37,102 bases of DNA from the NCBI GenBank assembly GCA_020435335.1, contig JAGQZT010000061.1:1-37102 (forward strand), read 5' to 3'. Below are positions 8,074 to 16,477 of the stretch, piece after piece. The notes beneath the pieces were generated by a model. It searched no databases. It was not told where the DNA came from and saw only the letters and a program-made list of their open reading frames with translations. Source of the DNA: Flavobacteriales bacterium. Its GTDB lineage: Bacteria > Bacteroidota > Bacteroidia > Flavobacteriales_E > Vicingaceae. Every line of letters begins with the position of its first letter. The stretch's first letter is position 1. A program made the position numbers and the translations under genes.

Positions 8074-9321
8074 CTATTCTTCAATCGTGCCGGCTTTCAG
8101 CTTCTTTTCATAGTCCAGGATCAGCAGATAATACATCAGCACACCAAAGGCATATAAGCCGGCGGTAATCAGAAATACATAAACATATTGCATTCCGGTT
8201 TTTCTCAGCATTTGAAAAATGATGGAACTGATGAACCAGCTGCCCGACCAGACCGCTGAGGTGAGGGCACTCATCATTTCGCGGTTTCGTTCACCCACGT
8301 ATTTCATGACGATGTCGGACGTCATGGGACCGGCTACATTCATTAAAGGTTGTCGCAATACGTACATGCACATGGCGAGGTAGATGGCGAACCAGGCATC
8401 AATCAGTTCGGTTAGTGCCAGTACGGTCAGTGCCAGAATGGCTGCCGTTTGGGTAAGCGGGATAGCCTTTTTATAGCCCAGTTTTTCTTTGATCACCGGA
8501 ACATAGAGCACCATGATGAACACGATCACCGTAGCGAAAGAGCTTAAAATGGCAAATCCATCGGAATCCAGGCGGTGGACTTTAAAGAAAAACAATCCGA
8601 TAAACGGAATGGTTAGTCCGGCACCGACGGCAATGATCAGGGTAGGGACAAGTGCCTTGAAGATGACAGGCCAGTCGAAATCGCGCAAGTCGAAACGTTT
8701 TCGGGTTAGTTCAGGGATATGTTCCTTTTTTTTGATGCTAAAAATGGTGATGGTACACAGAAAACCGATGATCGAAATGATTTGCAGAATCAGTTTTTCA
8801 TCGAACAAATCCGCATTGATGTTCTTCAGGGAGAAGATGATTAGTCCGCTGAAGATACTACCCACGCTCCAGGTCGAATAGCTGAGGGAAATGGCCTGAG
8901 TGTGTGTGTCTTTCCGGGCATTTCTTAAGATATAGGGCAGGGCGGAGATCTGGATACCGGTAAAGCTGATGCCCCAGAGGAAGAGTGCTCCGTATAGCAG
9001 CCAGTCGACGCGGGAACTGATCGCTTCGAGGATGATGAGCGACAGGGCCGGAGTGAGGATGGAGCTGAGGTAAAAAATAGGTTTCAATTTCCGGCCTTTG
9101 ATGATCAAGCCCAGCGGGAAAGCAAAAAGCAATACCCCTAAGAACCGGAAGGAAACGAAAGAAGCGCTTTGATGATCCTGGTAACCTACTTTTTCCATGT
9201 AGATAAGCATGATGGCCATGAAAGCGGCATTGATCAGCTGCAGGAAGAATTCGGCCACGATGAATTGCACGATGTGCTTTTCCAGTTGGCGGTAATAGGT
9301 TATGAAGGATAATGGCTTCAA
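8074..9321 (-). CDS. Major facilitator superfamily transporter
   Basis: A 415-residue protein with about twelve hydrophobic segments in two groups of six, separated by a charged cytoplasmic loop around KKKEHIPELTRKRFDLRDFDW. Length and layout fit an MFS transporter. The short loop LIIKGRKLK after helix 2 stands where the MFS motif A is expected but is degenerate. The substrate is not recognisable. The start appears to be TTG at 9321: no ATG lies upstream in frame, the next ATG is well inside the first helices, and the TTG overlaps the fmt TGA as TTGA, giving translational coupling. It is the last gene of the long minus-strand cluster. Confidence 0.85.
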   Translation of the reverse strand: MKPLSFITYYRQLEKHIVQFIVAEFFLQLINAAFMAIMLIYMEKVGYQDHQSASFVSFRFLGVLLFAFPLGLIIKGRKLKPIFYLSSILTPALSLIILEAISSRVDWLLYGALFLWGISFTGIQISALPYILRNARKDTHTQAISLSYSTWSVGSIFSGLIIFSLKNINADLFDEKLILQIISIIGFLCTITIFSIKKKEHIPELTRKRFDLRDFDWPVIFKALVPTLIIAVGAGLTIPFIGLFFFKVHRLDSDGFAILSSFATVIVFIMVLYVPVIKEKLGYKKAIPLTQTAAILALTVLALTELIDAWFAIYLAMCMYVLRQPLMNVAGPMTSDIVMKYVGERNREMMSALTSAVWSGSWFISSIIFQMLRKTGMQYVYVFLITAGLYAFGVLMYYLLILDYEKKLKAGTIEE

Positions 9322-10268
9322 ACCAGGGTGTAGTGGTTAAAATCAAAGCCGTTGAGCAGAGCAGCGGCCTCCATTCGTTTTTTTCCGGCCAGTTGTAATT
9401 CCAGAATATGCAGATATCCGCCCTGTACGGCAACTTTCAGTTTATCTTTCGTGCAAACCAATGTGCCGGAAATATGGCTGTGTTCTGCAGGCATCATTTC
9501 GCTGCGGAAGATCTTGCAGGAAACCGGATCACCGCCATTTTTTGGGATGAATTCGGTAAAGGCGGTAGGGTACGGACTCAGTCCGCGAATGTGGTTGTGA
9601 ATCTCCTGAAGGGACCGGTTCCAATCGATCCGGCAAAAAGGCTTGAAAATCTTAAAGGCTTCTTTCAGGGGCTGATTTTCCTGCTGGGGTTTCGTGGTGA
9701 CGTTTTCCTGTTCGATTTGCCGAACCGTTTTTAGAACCAGCTTGGCCCCGGCAGCCATTAACTTGTCGTGCAGTTCTCCGGCGGTTTCATCGGGCCCGAT
9801 CGATACCTTTTCCTGATCGATGATGTCGCCCGTATCGATTTGATGTTGCAGGAAGAATGTTGTTACGCCGGTCTCGGTTTCGCCGTTGATGATGGCCCAG
9901 TTGATGGGGGCCGCACCGCGGTATTGAGGCAGCAGGGAGGCATGCAGGTTGAAGGTTCCCAGTTCGGGGAAGGCCCAAACCGATTCGGGCAACATGCGGA
10001 AGGCAACCACGATACCCAGGTTGGGATGGAGTTCCTGCAGTTGTTGCTGAAAGTCGTCGGCTTTCAGGTTGGCCGGCTGTAAGACCGGAAGCTGTTTCGA
10101 GACCGCATATTTCTTTACTGCCGATTCCTGCAGTTGTTGTCCGCGTCCTGCCGGTTTGTCGGGAGCCGTTACCACGCCCACAATGTTGAATTCATGCTCC
10201 ACGAGCATTTTTAATGATTCAACGGCAAAATCGGGCGTACCCATGAAAATAATTCTTAGATCTTTCAT
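9318..10268 (-). CDS. fmt: Methionyl-tRNA formyltransferase
   Basis: Transfers a formyl group from 10-formyltetrahydrofolate to Met-tRNAfMet, making the initiator tRNA. Counting from the ATG at 10268 the protein has 316 residues, the usual length. It opens with the Rossmann start LRIIFMGTPDFA, and the catalytic set is present: N108 and H110 in NLHASLLPQYRGAAP and D146 in IDTGDI. The C-terminal OB-fold tRNA-binding domain covers about 205-316. In-frame ATG codons farther upstream (10331) would add 21 residues with no match to the family. A -7-like TATTTTTG (minus strand, 10281-10274) lies just before the start. It lies 49 bp after the methyltransferase gene and overlaps the MFS gene. Confidence 0.97.
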   Translation of the reverse strand: MKDLRIIFMGTPDFAVESLKMLVEHEFNIVGVVTAPDKPAGRGQQLQESAVKKYAVSKQLPVLQPANLKADDFQQQLQELHPNLGIVVAFRMLPESVWAFPELGTFNLHASLLPQYRGAAPINWAIINGETETGVTTFFLQHQIDTGDIIDQEKVSIGPDETAGELHDKLMAAGAKLVLKTVRQIEQENVTTKPQQENQPLKEAFKIFKPFCRIDWNRSLQEIHNHIRGLSPYPTAFTEFIPKNGGDPVSCKIFRSEMMPAEHSHISGTLVCTKDKLKVAVQGGYLHILELQLAGKKRMEAAALLNGFDFNHYTLV

Positions 10269-10317
10269 GCGTGCAAAAATAATCCTAAGAATCCGGAATT
10301 GGAATGAACTCTTTCTT

Positions 10318-11106
10318 TTATTTGCTGGCAACGATGCTGTAAACCATCGGGATGTGATCTGCGAGATGAGCGATCCGGTATTGTTTTATCCCGACTTGTT
10401 CCATGTTTTTGAAGCAGTTGTAGGGCGATGTATCGTATTCCGACAAGGATCGGATGCTTAAACCGGCATTAATTAAAGCGTTCACTACTTCGCTGACGGG
10501 GTGGTTCCAGGAGATGCTGGTGTTCTGCAGTGCCGCATTCCGGTCGGTATAAGTGCCTGTTTCTTCTTCAACGATGGCCTGTTTGTTGAAATAGCTGTAC
10601 CGGATTTGTTTAAAATCTTCATCAAACATCCAGACAAAAGGATGAAACTCAACAAAAATCAATTGTCCGCCCGGTTTCAGAAAATGAGCAATCACTTCAG
10701 CCCATTTAGTCAGATCGGGAAGCCATCCGATAGTTCCGTAAGTGGTAAACACCACATCGAATTGTTTATCCAACTGCCGGGGTAATTCATACACATCGCA
10801 GCAGATAAAATCAACCGTTTCGGTTCGGGTTGTATCCGCTAACTGGCGGGCGGCTTCAATCGCTTTGTCGGAAAAATCGACACCGGTAACCCGGGCTCCC
10901 AGTTGGGCCAGGGAGATACTATCCTGGCCGAAATGACATTGCAGGTGAAGTACATGCTGTTGCCGGAGATCACCCAGAAGAGCCAATTCATAAGGGTTCA
11001 GGGATGCTTTGGTCCGGATGAAGTTCTCATTATCGTAAAAGTCAGAATTGAGATGGACAGCTACTTTGTCGTTCCAGAGCTTTTTATTGATCTTGAGGTA
11101 GTCCAT
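10318..11106 (-). CDS. Class I SAM-dependent methyltransferase
   Basis: A 262-residue cytoplasmic protein with the Rossmann methyltransferase order: motif I VLHLQCHFGQDS at 52-63, acidic end of strand 2 at VTGVDFSD (73-80), DFICCDVYELP (99-109), and strand 4 FDVVFTTYGTIGWLPD followed by LKPGGQLIFVEFHP. The motif I variant LQCHFGQD, in place of the usual DLGCGxG, is typical of a recognisable subgroup of bacterial small-molecule methyltransferases. The C-terminal half carries an aromatic-rich lid. The substrate is unknown. Its ATG overlaps the batE stop by one base (TAATG), so it is translationally coupled to the bat operon; whether it functions with it is inference. Confidence 0.88.
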   Translation of the reverse strand: MDYLKINKKLWNDKVAVHLNSDFYDNENFIRTKASLNPYELALLGDLRQQHVLHLQCHFGQDSISLAQLGARVTGVDFSDKAIEAARQLADTTRTETVDFICCDVYELPRQLDKQFDVVFTTYGTIGWLPDLTKWAEVIAHFLKPGGQLIFVEFHPFVWMFDEDFKQIRYSYFNKQAIVEEETGTYTDRNAALQNTSISWNHPVSEVVNALINAGLSIRSLSEYDTSPYNCFKNMEQVGIKQYRIAHLADHIPMVYSIVASK

Positions 11107-11861
11107 TAGATGGCTTTTAAGCTCGCTGAGGAAATCCAGCCGACATTGCCGTTCGGCAGCTTGATCTTACTCCAGTTGTTGTTCTCTTCCAGTAAATTCA
11201 CTTTGGTGCCGGCGTGCAGGGTGAACAGCTTTTCGGCAGTCGGGTTAGGTTCGCTCTGAACGGTAATGCTTGGAGAGAAGATGATGGCTTCGGCCGATTC
11301 GTTGATGATGCTTTGATGCTGGGCTGCCATGAGCCAGCAGAAGAGGGAAACGAAGAAAAAGAACAAACCGGCGTAGAAGTTGACCTTTTTCAGCAAACGT
11401 TGTTGCAGCAGGAGGTATCCGACAAAAAACAGGAGCGCCAGAAAGATCACACCGATACTATAATAAGCCCAGGAGTTTACGGTTCTGGAAGTTACCAGAT
11501 TACGCCAGGTGCTTCCGATGAAGAGTTCGGGCAGGCGTTCGATTTTATCCACGGTCTTTTGGTTTGCCATAGCCAGATTATACAGGGCGTCCTCATGATC
11601 GGGTTTCATTTTCAATGCCCGTTCATAGTTCAGGATGGCGGAAGGCATGTCGTCGAGTTTGTAATAGGCATTTCCCAGGTTGAAGTAGACATCGGCAGCA
11701 TGGTTATCCTGGCTGATCAGTGATTCATAAGCTTTTGCGGCTTCTTCGTAACGGCCTTCGGCGTAATGTTTGTTGGCTTCCGTATAGGCCGGTTGTTGAG
11801 CCTGCAGGGAGCCTGCAATCAGGATGATCAACAAGGCCAGTATGGATTTCATATTTCTCAT
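11106..11861 (-). CDS. batE: BatE: TPR protein with membrane hairpin and C-terminal SH3-like domain
   Basis: A 251-residue protein: signal peptide (MRNMKSILALLIILIAGSLQA), tetratricopeptide repeats at about 25-100 (YFNLGNAYYKLDD, ALYNLAMANQK), two membrane helices at about 130-152 and 158-180, and a bacterial SH3-like domain at the end (KLFTLHAGTKVNLLEENNNW ... GWISSASL). This is the BatE architecture of the Bacteroides aerotolerance operon. The start at 11861 was chosen because it begins the signal peptide and its ATG overlaps the batD TGA as ATGA. The TPRs should face the periplasm and bind other Bat proteins; this is inferred from the family. Confidence 0.93.
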   Translation of the reverse strand: MRNMKSILALLIILIAGSLQAQQPAYTEANKHYAEGRYEEAAKAYESLISQDNHAADVYFNLGNAYYKLDDMPSAILNYERALKMKPDHEDALYNLAMANQKTVDKIERLPELFIGSTWRNLVTSRTVNSWAYYSIGVIFLALLFFVGYLLLQQRLLKKVNFYAGLFFFFVSLFCWLMAAQHQSIINESAEAIIFSPSITVQSEPNPTAEKLFTLHAGTKVNLLEENNNWSKIKLPNGNVGWISSASLKAI

Positions 11862-13645
11862 GACTTCACCTCCTGTTCGATTTTGTTGATGATGGCTTCG
11901 GCTTTGGAGTACACCTCCTGGTCGGAAACGGCAATAGGAGCAAAACGGGCCATGTCGCACAACTCAATGGTTTCCATTAAATCGGCCGTAGCGGACTCAC
12001 TTACGTTGAGGGTGCCTAGTTTTTCCCGGATGTTATTCTGATTCAGTTCAGCAGCAGGAATGTTCAGTTTATCGCTGAGGTAGCCGAAAAGGGCTTTGGA
12101 AACCTGCTCGTAGAATTCATTTTTGTTGCCGGCCGACAGGCTTTTCTGAGCGGTACTCAGGAATTTGGAGGCTACTTTACCGGCCTTTTTCCGTTTCATG
12201 CCTGCAATGTCGCTTTGCGCGGCTCTGATCCTGTTGCGGAACAGGAAGGCAACGATAAAAAGGCCAGGAGCCAGGAGCAGTGCCAGGTAGAATTTCCAGC
12301 TGCCGTAAAAGGTTGCTTTACTTGTAACAAACTCGGTATCGTTGGAGTGAATATAACGGATATCATTTCCCAGGATCTCGATATCTTCTTTATTGGCTGA
12401 AGAGTAAACCATATTATTTGCACTTCCGTCGCCTTTCAGCACGTTAATGGTGATGGGGTCGGAGGTGATGGTCTCGTATTTTTTCGAAGAAGGATTAAAA
12501 TAGCTGAATGTAACCGGATCAATGGTGTACGTTCCTTCATGGCGGGGGATCAGCAGGTAATCGAATTCTTTCGACCCGGAAACACCGCCCTCGGTGGTTT
12601 TGGTGTTGTCATTGACCTTCGGATCGTAAGTCTCAAAATCGGAAGGAAATTTCAAAGCAGGAGTTTCCACCAGGTTGATGTTTCCTTTTCCGGAAATCTT
12701 TACTTTGATGTTTACAGCTTCGTTAGCTTTTACTTCATTGGAAGTAGTTTCTACCGTCATATTTAATGAACCCACGGCACCGTTAAATTCCAGCGGGGCA
12801 TTTTCGGGTAAAGGCAGGACATTAATTTTGATCGGTTTGCTCTTCAGGTTGTATTCTACATTCTCCACTTTTCCGAAGAATTGATCGAACATGTTTTGTC
12901 CGTTACCCTGCACCCGTTGCTGCACCAGGAATTTCATTTCCAGCGGATCGATTTCGAGGTTGCCCGGACGTTGCGGGAAAAGCACGATCTTACGGATGGT
13001 AGCCACGTGCCAGCGGTAACCACCTATGATTTCCTGTTGCCATTGGGATTGTCCGATGTCGATCTCCTGGCTCCAGAATCCGTTCAGGTCGGCTGCTTTC
13101 ACAAATTCATAATTGGAAATGTTAACCCGGGTGTACAATTTATAGGTCGCTACCAGGTGTTCGCCCTGAAAAACCGAATTTTTAGACACTGTTGCCTGGA
13201 TGTAGAGGTCGTCGGAAACGTTTGCCTGTTTGGCCTCGTTGTCGTTGTTATTTTGCTGAACCTTCACCCCTTTTCCAACCGAGATTTTAAACGGTTCGGT
13301 CTCGTAACTATCACCCTCAATGGTGGCGGTAGCGGCACCGACCGTAAAATCACCTTCTTTCACTGCCATCAGGATGTAGCTGTAGGTAATGGAATGAGAG
13401 GTCTGCCCGTTGATCCAACTCATGTTGGTAGATTGGTTGGGGCCAGATAATACCCTGAAGTTGCTGAGGTCAGGGGCCTTGAAATTCTTCATGGTGGCAT
13501 TGGCCGAAAACTGGATCTGAAAACGATCACCGGTCTTTACGGCGGTATGGCTTGTTGCCGCAGTGAATTTCACCTGAGCATAACTGCTTATCGCGGTAAA
13601 GAACAACGTAAGGATTACGACCGTATGTTTCATGCTTCTTGCCAT
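11858..13645 (-). CDS. batD: BatD aerotolerance protein
   Basis: A 595-residue envelope protein. After a signal peptide (about 1-23) come several beta-rich Ig-like modules characteristic of BatD (oxygen tolerance) proteins: VKTGDRFQIQFSAN, ILMAVKEGDFTVGAATATIEG, KTTEGGVSGSKEFDYLLIPRHEG and TYTIDPVTFSYFNP. One membrane helix follows at about 447-466 (FYLALLLAPGLFIVAFLFR), then a cytoplasmic tail of about 130 residues. The large domain should lie in the periplasm and may assemble with BatA/B and the TPR proteins; the exact role is unproven. ATG codons at 13645 and 13633 are both possible. It is 42 bp after batC and overlaps batE. Confidence 0.95.
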   Translation of the reverse strand: MARSMKHTVVILTLFFTAISSYAQVKFTAATSHTAVKTGDRFQIQFSANATMKNFKAPDLSNFRVLSGPNQSTNMSWINGQTSHSITYSYILMAVKEGDFTVGAATATIEGDSYETEPFKISVGKGVKVQQNNNDNEAKQANVSDDLYIQATVSKNSVFQGEHLVATYKLYTRVNISNYEFVKAADLNGFWSQEIDIGQSQWQQEIIGGYRWHVATIRKIVLFPQRPGNLEIDPLEMKFLVQQRVQGNGQNMFDQFFGKVENVEYNLKSKPIKINVLPLPENAPLEFNGAVGSLNMTVETTSNEVKANEAVNIKVKISGKGNINLVETPALKFPSDFETYDPKVNDNTKTTEGGVSGSKEFDYLLIPRHEGTYTIDPVTFSYFNPSSKKYETITSDPITINVLKGDGSANNMVYSSANKEDIEILGNDIRYIHSNDTEFVTSKATFYGSWKFYLALLLAPGLFIVAFLFRNRIRAAQSDIAGMKRKKAGKVASKFLSTAQKSLSAGNKNEFYEQVSKALFGYLSDKLNIPAAELNQNNIREKLGTLNVSESATADLMETIELCDMARFAPIAVSDQEVYSKAEAIINKIEQEVKS

Positions 13646-13687
13646 TTCAGTTCAAAATAATGAAATATTCATCAATTCGCCGGCGAC

Positions 13688-14446
13688 TTACCAGTCTTTT
13701 TCGACGGTAATTTTTTGTCCTTTCAGTTTTTTCTTTTTCAGTTTAGCCTGAACATTCTTCTCTTTGTTGTTTAATGCATCGAGCATGCGCTGAGCATCTT
13801 GTTTCGATAGCTGATTGGGTTGCTGCTGCTCTTGCTGGTCTTTCTGTTGGTCTTCTTTCTTTTCGTCCTTGTTCTCATTCTTGTCCTTGTTCTGCTCGTT
13901 CTTATCTTTGTTTTCCTGATTCTCGTTTTTATCCTTGTTTTCGTCTTTGTTCTGATCCTTATTCTCCTGATCCTTGTCCTGATCTTTATTCTGGTCGTCT
14001 TTCTTTTGCTGGTCCTGTTGCTGTTGCAGTTTTTTCAGGGCGTAGGACAGGTTGTAACGGGTTTCATCGTCGTTCGGGTTGAGGCGCAAGGATTTCTTGT
14101 AAGCATCTACGCTTTCCTGGTATTTCTGGCTTTCGAGGTGTGAATTTCCTATATTGTGCAATGCTTTGGCTTTCAGTTCGTTGTCTTTTGTAGTTTCGGC
14201 CACTTTCTGAAATTGCTGGATGGCTTCGGCGTATTTTTTTTGTTTGTAGAGCGCATCACCCAGGTTGAAGTCGGCCTTTTCCGATTTACTGTTCAGTTGC
14301 AGGGCTTTTTTGTAGTTTTCATCGGCCTTATCGAATTCTTGCTTTTCATAATGGTCGTTCCCTTTTCGGATGTATTTACGTTCTTCCTGCCCGAAGCTTG
14401 GGAGACAGGTAAACAGGATCAATATGTAAAGTAAATGCTTCATCAT
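13688..14446 (-). CDS. batC: BatC: TPR protein with a K/D/Q/N/E-rich tail
   Basis: A 252-residue protein with a signal peptide (about 1-19), three tetratricopeptide repeats at about 25-140 (e.g. ADFNLGDALYKQKKYAEAI, ALHNIGNSHLESQKY), and a highly charged low-complexity stretch at about 143-212 made of alternating K, D, E, N and Q. The tail ends with a more ordered segment NQLSKQDAQRMLDALNNKE that is typical of BatC. The underlying DNA (about 13800-14015) is a quasi-tandem repeat and may change length between strains. It starts with an ATG overlapping the batB TGA as ATGA. BatC is thought to bind other Bat proteins through the TPRs. Confidence 0.94.
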   Translation of the reverse strand: MMKHLLYILILFTCLPSFGQEERKYIRKGNDHYEKQEFDKADENYKKALQLNSKSEKADFNLGDALYKQKKYAEAIQQFQKVAETTKDNELKAKALHNIGNSHLESQKYQESVDAYKKSLRLNPNDDETRYNLSYALKKLQQQQDQQKKDDQNKDQDKDQENKDQNKDENKDKNENQENKDKNEQNKDKNENKDEKKEDQQKDQQEQQQPNQLSKQDAQRMLDALNNKEKNVQAKLKKKKLKGQKITVEKDW

Positions 14447-15486
14447 GATTTCTTTACGTCAAATAAGTTGATGCCATCCAGTTTGCTGCTTTTGCGGTTG
14501 GAAATGAAATACTCAATGACCAGCAACAAAAGCGCCACGATCAGGAAAAACTGGAAACGGTCTTCATAATCTTTAATGGATTTGCTGGCAAACTCCGTTT
14601 TTTCCATTTTATCGATTTCCTTCATGATGATGTTCAGTCCGGCATTGGCATTATTCGCCCGAACGTATGAACCACCTCCTGCGGAAGCAATCTGTTTCAG
14701 CATGCCTTCGTTCAGTTTGGTTACTACGGTCTGACCGTTGTTATCGGTTCTAAAGCCAATCTGGCTGCCGTTTTTGTAGATCGGGATCGGTCCGCCTTGT
14801 TCCGACCCCATACCGATGGTATGTACACTAACACCTTCTTCAAATGCCGTAGTGGCGGCACCGATGGCATCATCTTCGTGGTTTTCTCCGTCGGTGATCA
14901 CGATGATGGCCTTGCTGGTTCCGTTCTCGAAATCGAAGGATTCCATGGCCAGTTCGATGGCCGATCCGATAGCAGTTCCCTGTGTGGGGACAATATCCGT
15001 TCCGATCGTTTCCAGAAACAATTTGGCTGAAGAATAATCGGTGGTAATGGGTAACTGTACATAGGCATCGCCGGCAAAAACGATGATGCCCAAACGGTCG
15101 TTGTGGAGTTTCTCAATCAGTTGGTAGATGGCGCGTTTGGCCCGTTCCAACCGGTTAGGAGAGAGGTCTTCCGCCAGCATGGAATTAGACACATCCAGTG
15201 CCAGCATCAGGTCGATACCTTCGCGTTTCACATCTTCCAGTTTGGTTCCCATCTGCAGGTTGGCGAGTCCGATGAGCAGGAAACACATGGACAGAGCATA
15301 AAAGCAGAATTTGACGATGGGCAGGCTCTTCGAAACATTCGGCATCAGCCGGCGGATCATCTCTGCATGGCCGAACTGCTCACGCTTACGCTGTTTCCAG
15401 ATTTGCATCAGGATGAATACGATGATGATCAGAGGAATCACTCCTAATGCAGCCCAGAGAAATATGTCGTGTTCAAACCTAAACAA
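14443..15486 (-). CDS. batB: BatB: membrane-anchored von Willebrand factor A protein
   Basis: A 347-residue protein with helices at about 8-28 and 58-76, a VWA domain at about 88-290, and a C-terminal helix at about 313-332. The metal-ion adhesion site is intact: D98, S100 and S102 in ALDVSNSM, and later the threonine in PTQGTAIG and the aspartate in ITDGENHED. NRLERAKRAI following the motif is typical of BatA/B. The start is a TTG at 15486: the protein then begins MFRFEHDIFLW at the expected family N terminus, no ATG lies between the upstream stop and helix 1, and the TTG overlaps the batA TAG (TTGTTTAG), giving coupling. The VWA domain should face the periplasm. Confidence 0.95.
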   Translation of the reverse strand: MFRFEHDIFLWAALGVIPLIIIVFILMQIWKQRKREQFGHAEMIRRLMPNVSKSLPIVKFCFYALSMCFLLIGLANLQMGTKLEDVKREGIDLMLALDVSNSMLAEDLSPNRLERAKRAIYQLIEKLHNDRLGIIVFAGDAYVQLPITTDYSSAKLFLETIGTDIVPTQGTAIGSAIELAMESFDFENGTSKAIIVITDGENHEDDAIGAATTAFEEGVSVHTIGMGSEQGGPIPIYKNGSQIGFRTDNNGQTVVTKLNEGMLKQIASAGGGSYVRANNANAGLNIIMKEIDKMEKTEFASKSIKDYEDRFQFFLIVALLLLVIEYFISNRKSSKLDGINLFDVKKS

Positions 15487-16477
15487 TGCCTTTAAAGATT
15501 AGTTGTTTCAATAAGAATTCAAGCAGGAGCGCTATGGCTGCCAGTAATGCAAAAGGCAGGAACTGCTCCGATTTTTTCTTGTATTCGGTTACTTCGATCT
15601 TGGATTTCTCCAACTTGTCGATCTCCTGGTAAATCTTTTCCAGTTTGTCTTTGTTGGTAGCCCGGAAGTATTCGCCATCGGTAATGGAGGCAATTTCTTT
15701 GAGGGTCTTTTCATCGATCCGAACCGGTACGTTCTGGTACTGCGTTCTTCCGAACTGATCTTTGAACGGAGTAGGAGCCGTGCCGTTGGAGCCAACACCG
15801 ATTGTGTACACCCTCACGCCGAATTCACGGGCAATTTCAGCAGCCGTAATCGGTGGGATGGATCCCGAGTTATTTGAACCGTCGGTCAGCAGGATTGCAA
15901 CTTTGCTGATCGCTTCACTGTCTTTTAAACGGCTAACGGCGGTAGCCAGTCCCATGCCAATGGCCGTACCATCTTCGATCATGCCATTCTGGATGTCGTT
16001 AAATAAATTGAGCAGCACGTCGTGGTCGGTAGTAAGCGGACATTGCGTGAAGCTTTCTCCTCCGTAGATCACGAGGCCGATCCGGTCGTAAGGCCTTTCG
16101 GAAATAAAGTCCATGGCCACTTGTTTGGACGCTTCGAGGCGGTTGGGGCGAAAATCTTCCGCGAGCATACTGCCCGAAATATCGAGAGCTATAACAATAT
16201 CGATTCCTTCGGTTGTTACATCCTGCCAGCTTAAGGAGGTTTGTGGCCGGGCTATGGCTGTGATCAGTGCAGCTAAACCCACGCACCGGAGCACCAGCGT
16301 ACTGTGGCGGAAACCGGCGAGTACAGATGTGGTAAATGTCCGGGCAGTAGAGAACTTGACACTTCCGTATAGTTTTTTTCGCCGGATGATGTACCAGGCG
16401 ATCATGACCGGAATGATCAGATACGCCCAGAAGAACTCCGGGTTGGCGAAGGTTATATTTTCCCAATCACTCAGCAT
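15479..16477 (-). CDS. batA: BatA: membrane-anchored von Willebrand factor A protein
   Basis: A 332-residue paralogue of BatB with the same plan: NPEFFWAYLIIPV opening into a helix (about 15-31), a second helix at about 60-77, the VWA domain at about 88-300, and a C-terminal helix (about 308-326). The metal site is complete: D99, S101 and S103 in ALDISGSM, T171 in DGTAIG, and D199 in LLTDGSNNSG. PNRLEASKQ and the repeated phrase SMLAED are shared with BatB, showing their duplication origin. It overlaps the upstream companion gene by 11 bp and batB by 8 bp. Loss of Bat proteins in Bacteroides reduces aerotolerance, but the mechanism is unknown. Confidence 0.95.
   Translation of the reverse strand: MLSDWENITFANPEFFWAYLIIPVMIAWYIIRRKKLYGSVKFSTARTFTTSVLAGFRHSTLVLRCVGLAALITAIARPQTSLSWQDVTTEGIDIVIALDISGSMLAEDFRPNRLEASKQVAMDFISERPYDRIGLVIYGGESFTQCPLTTDHDVLLNLFNDIQNGMIEDGTAIGMGLATAVSRLKDSEAISKVAILLTDGSNNSGSIPPITAAEIAREFGVRVYTIGVGSNGTAPTPFKDQFGRTQYQNVPVRIDEKTLKEIASITDGEYFRATNKDKLEKIYQEIDKLEKSKIEVTEYKKKSEQFLPFALLAAIALLLEFLLKQLIFKGIV

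Noticed and set aside
13774..14143. Long hydrophobic or serine/cysteine-rich frames on the plus strand opposite batC
   Set aside because: They are the mirror image of the K/D/N/Q codon repeats; the batC frame fits its family and overlaps its neighbours properly.
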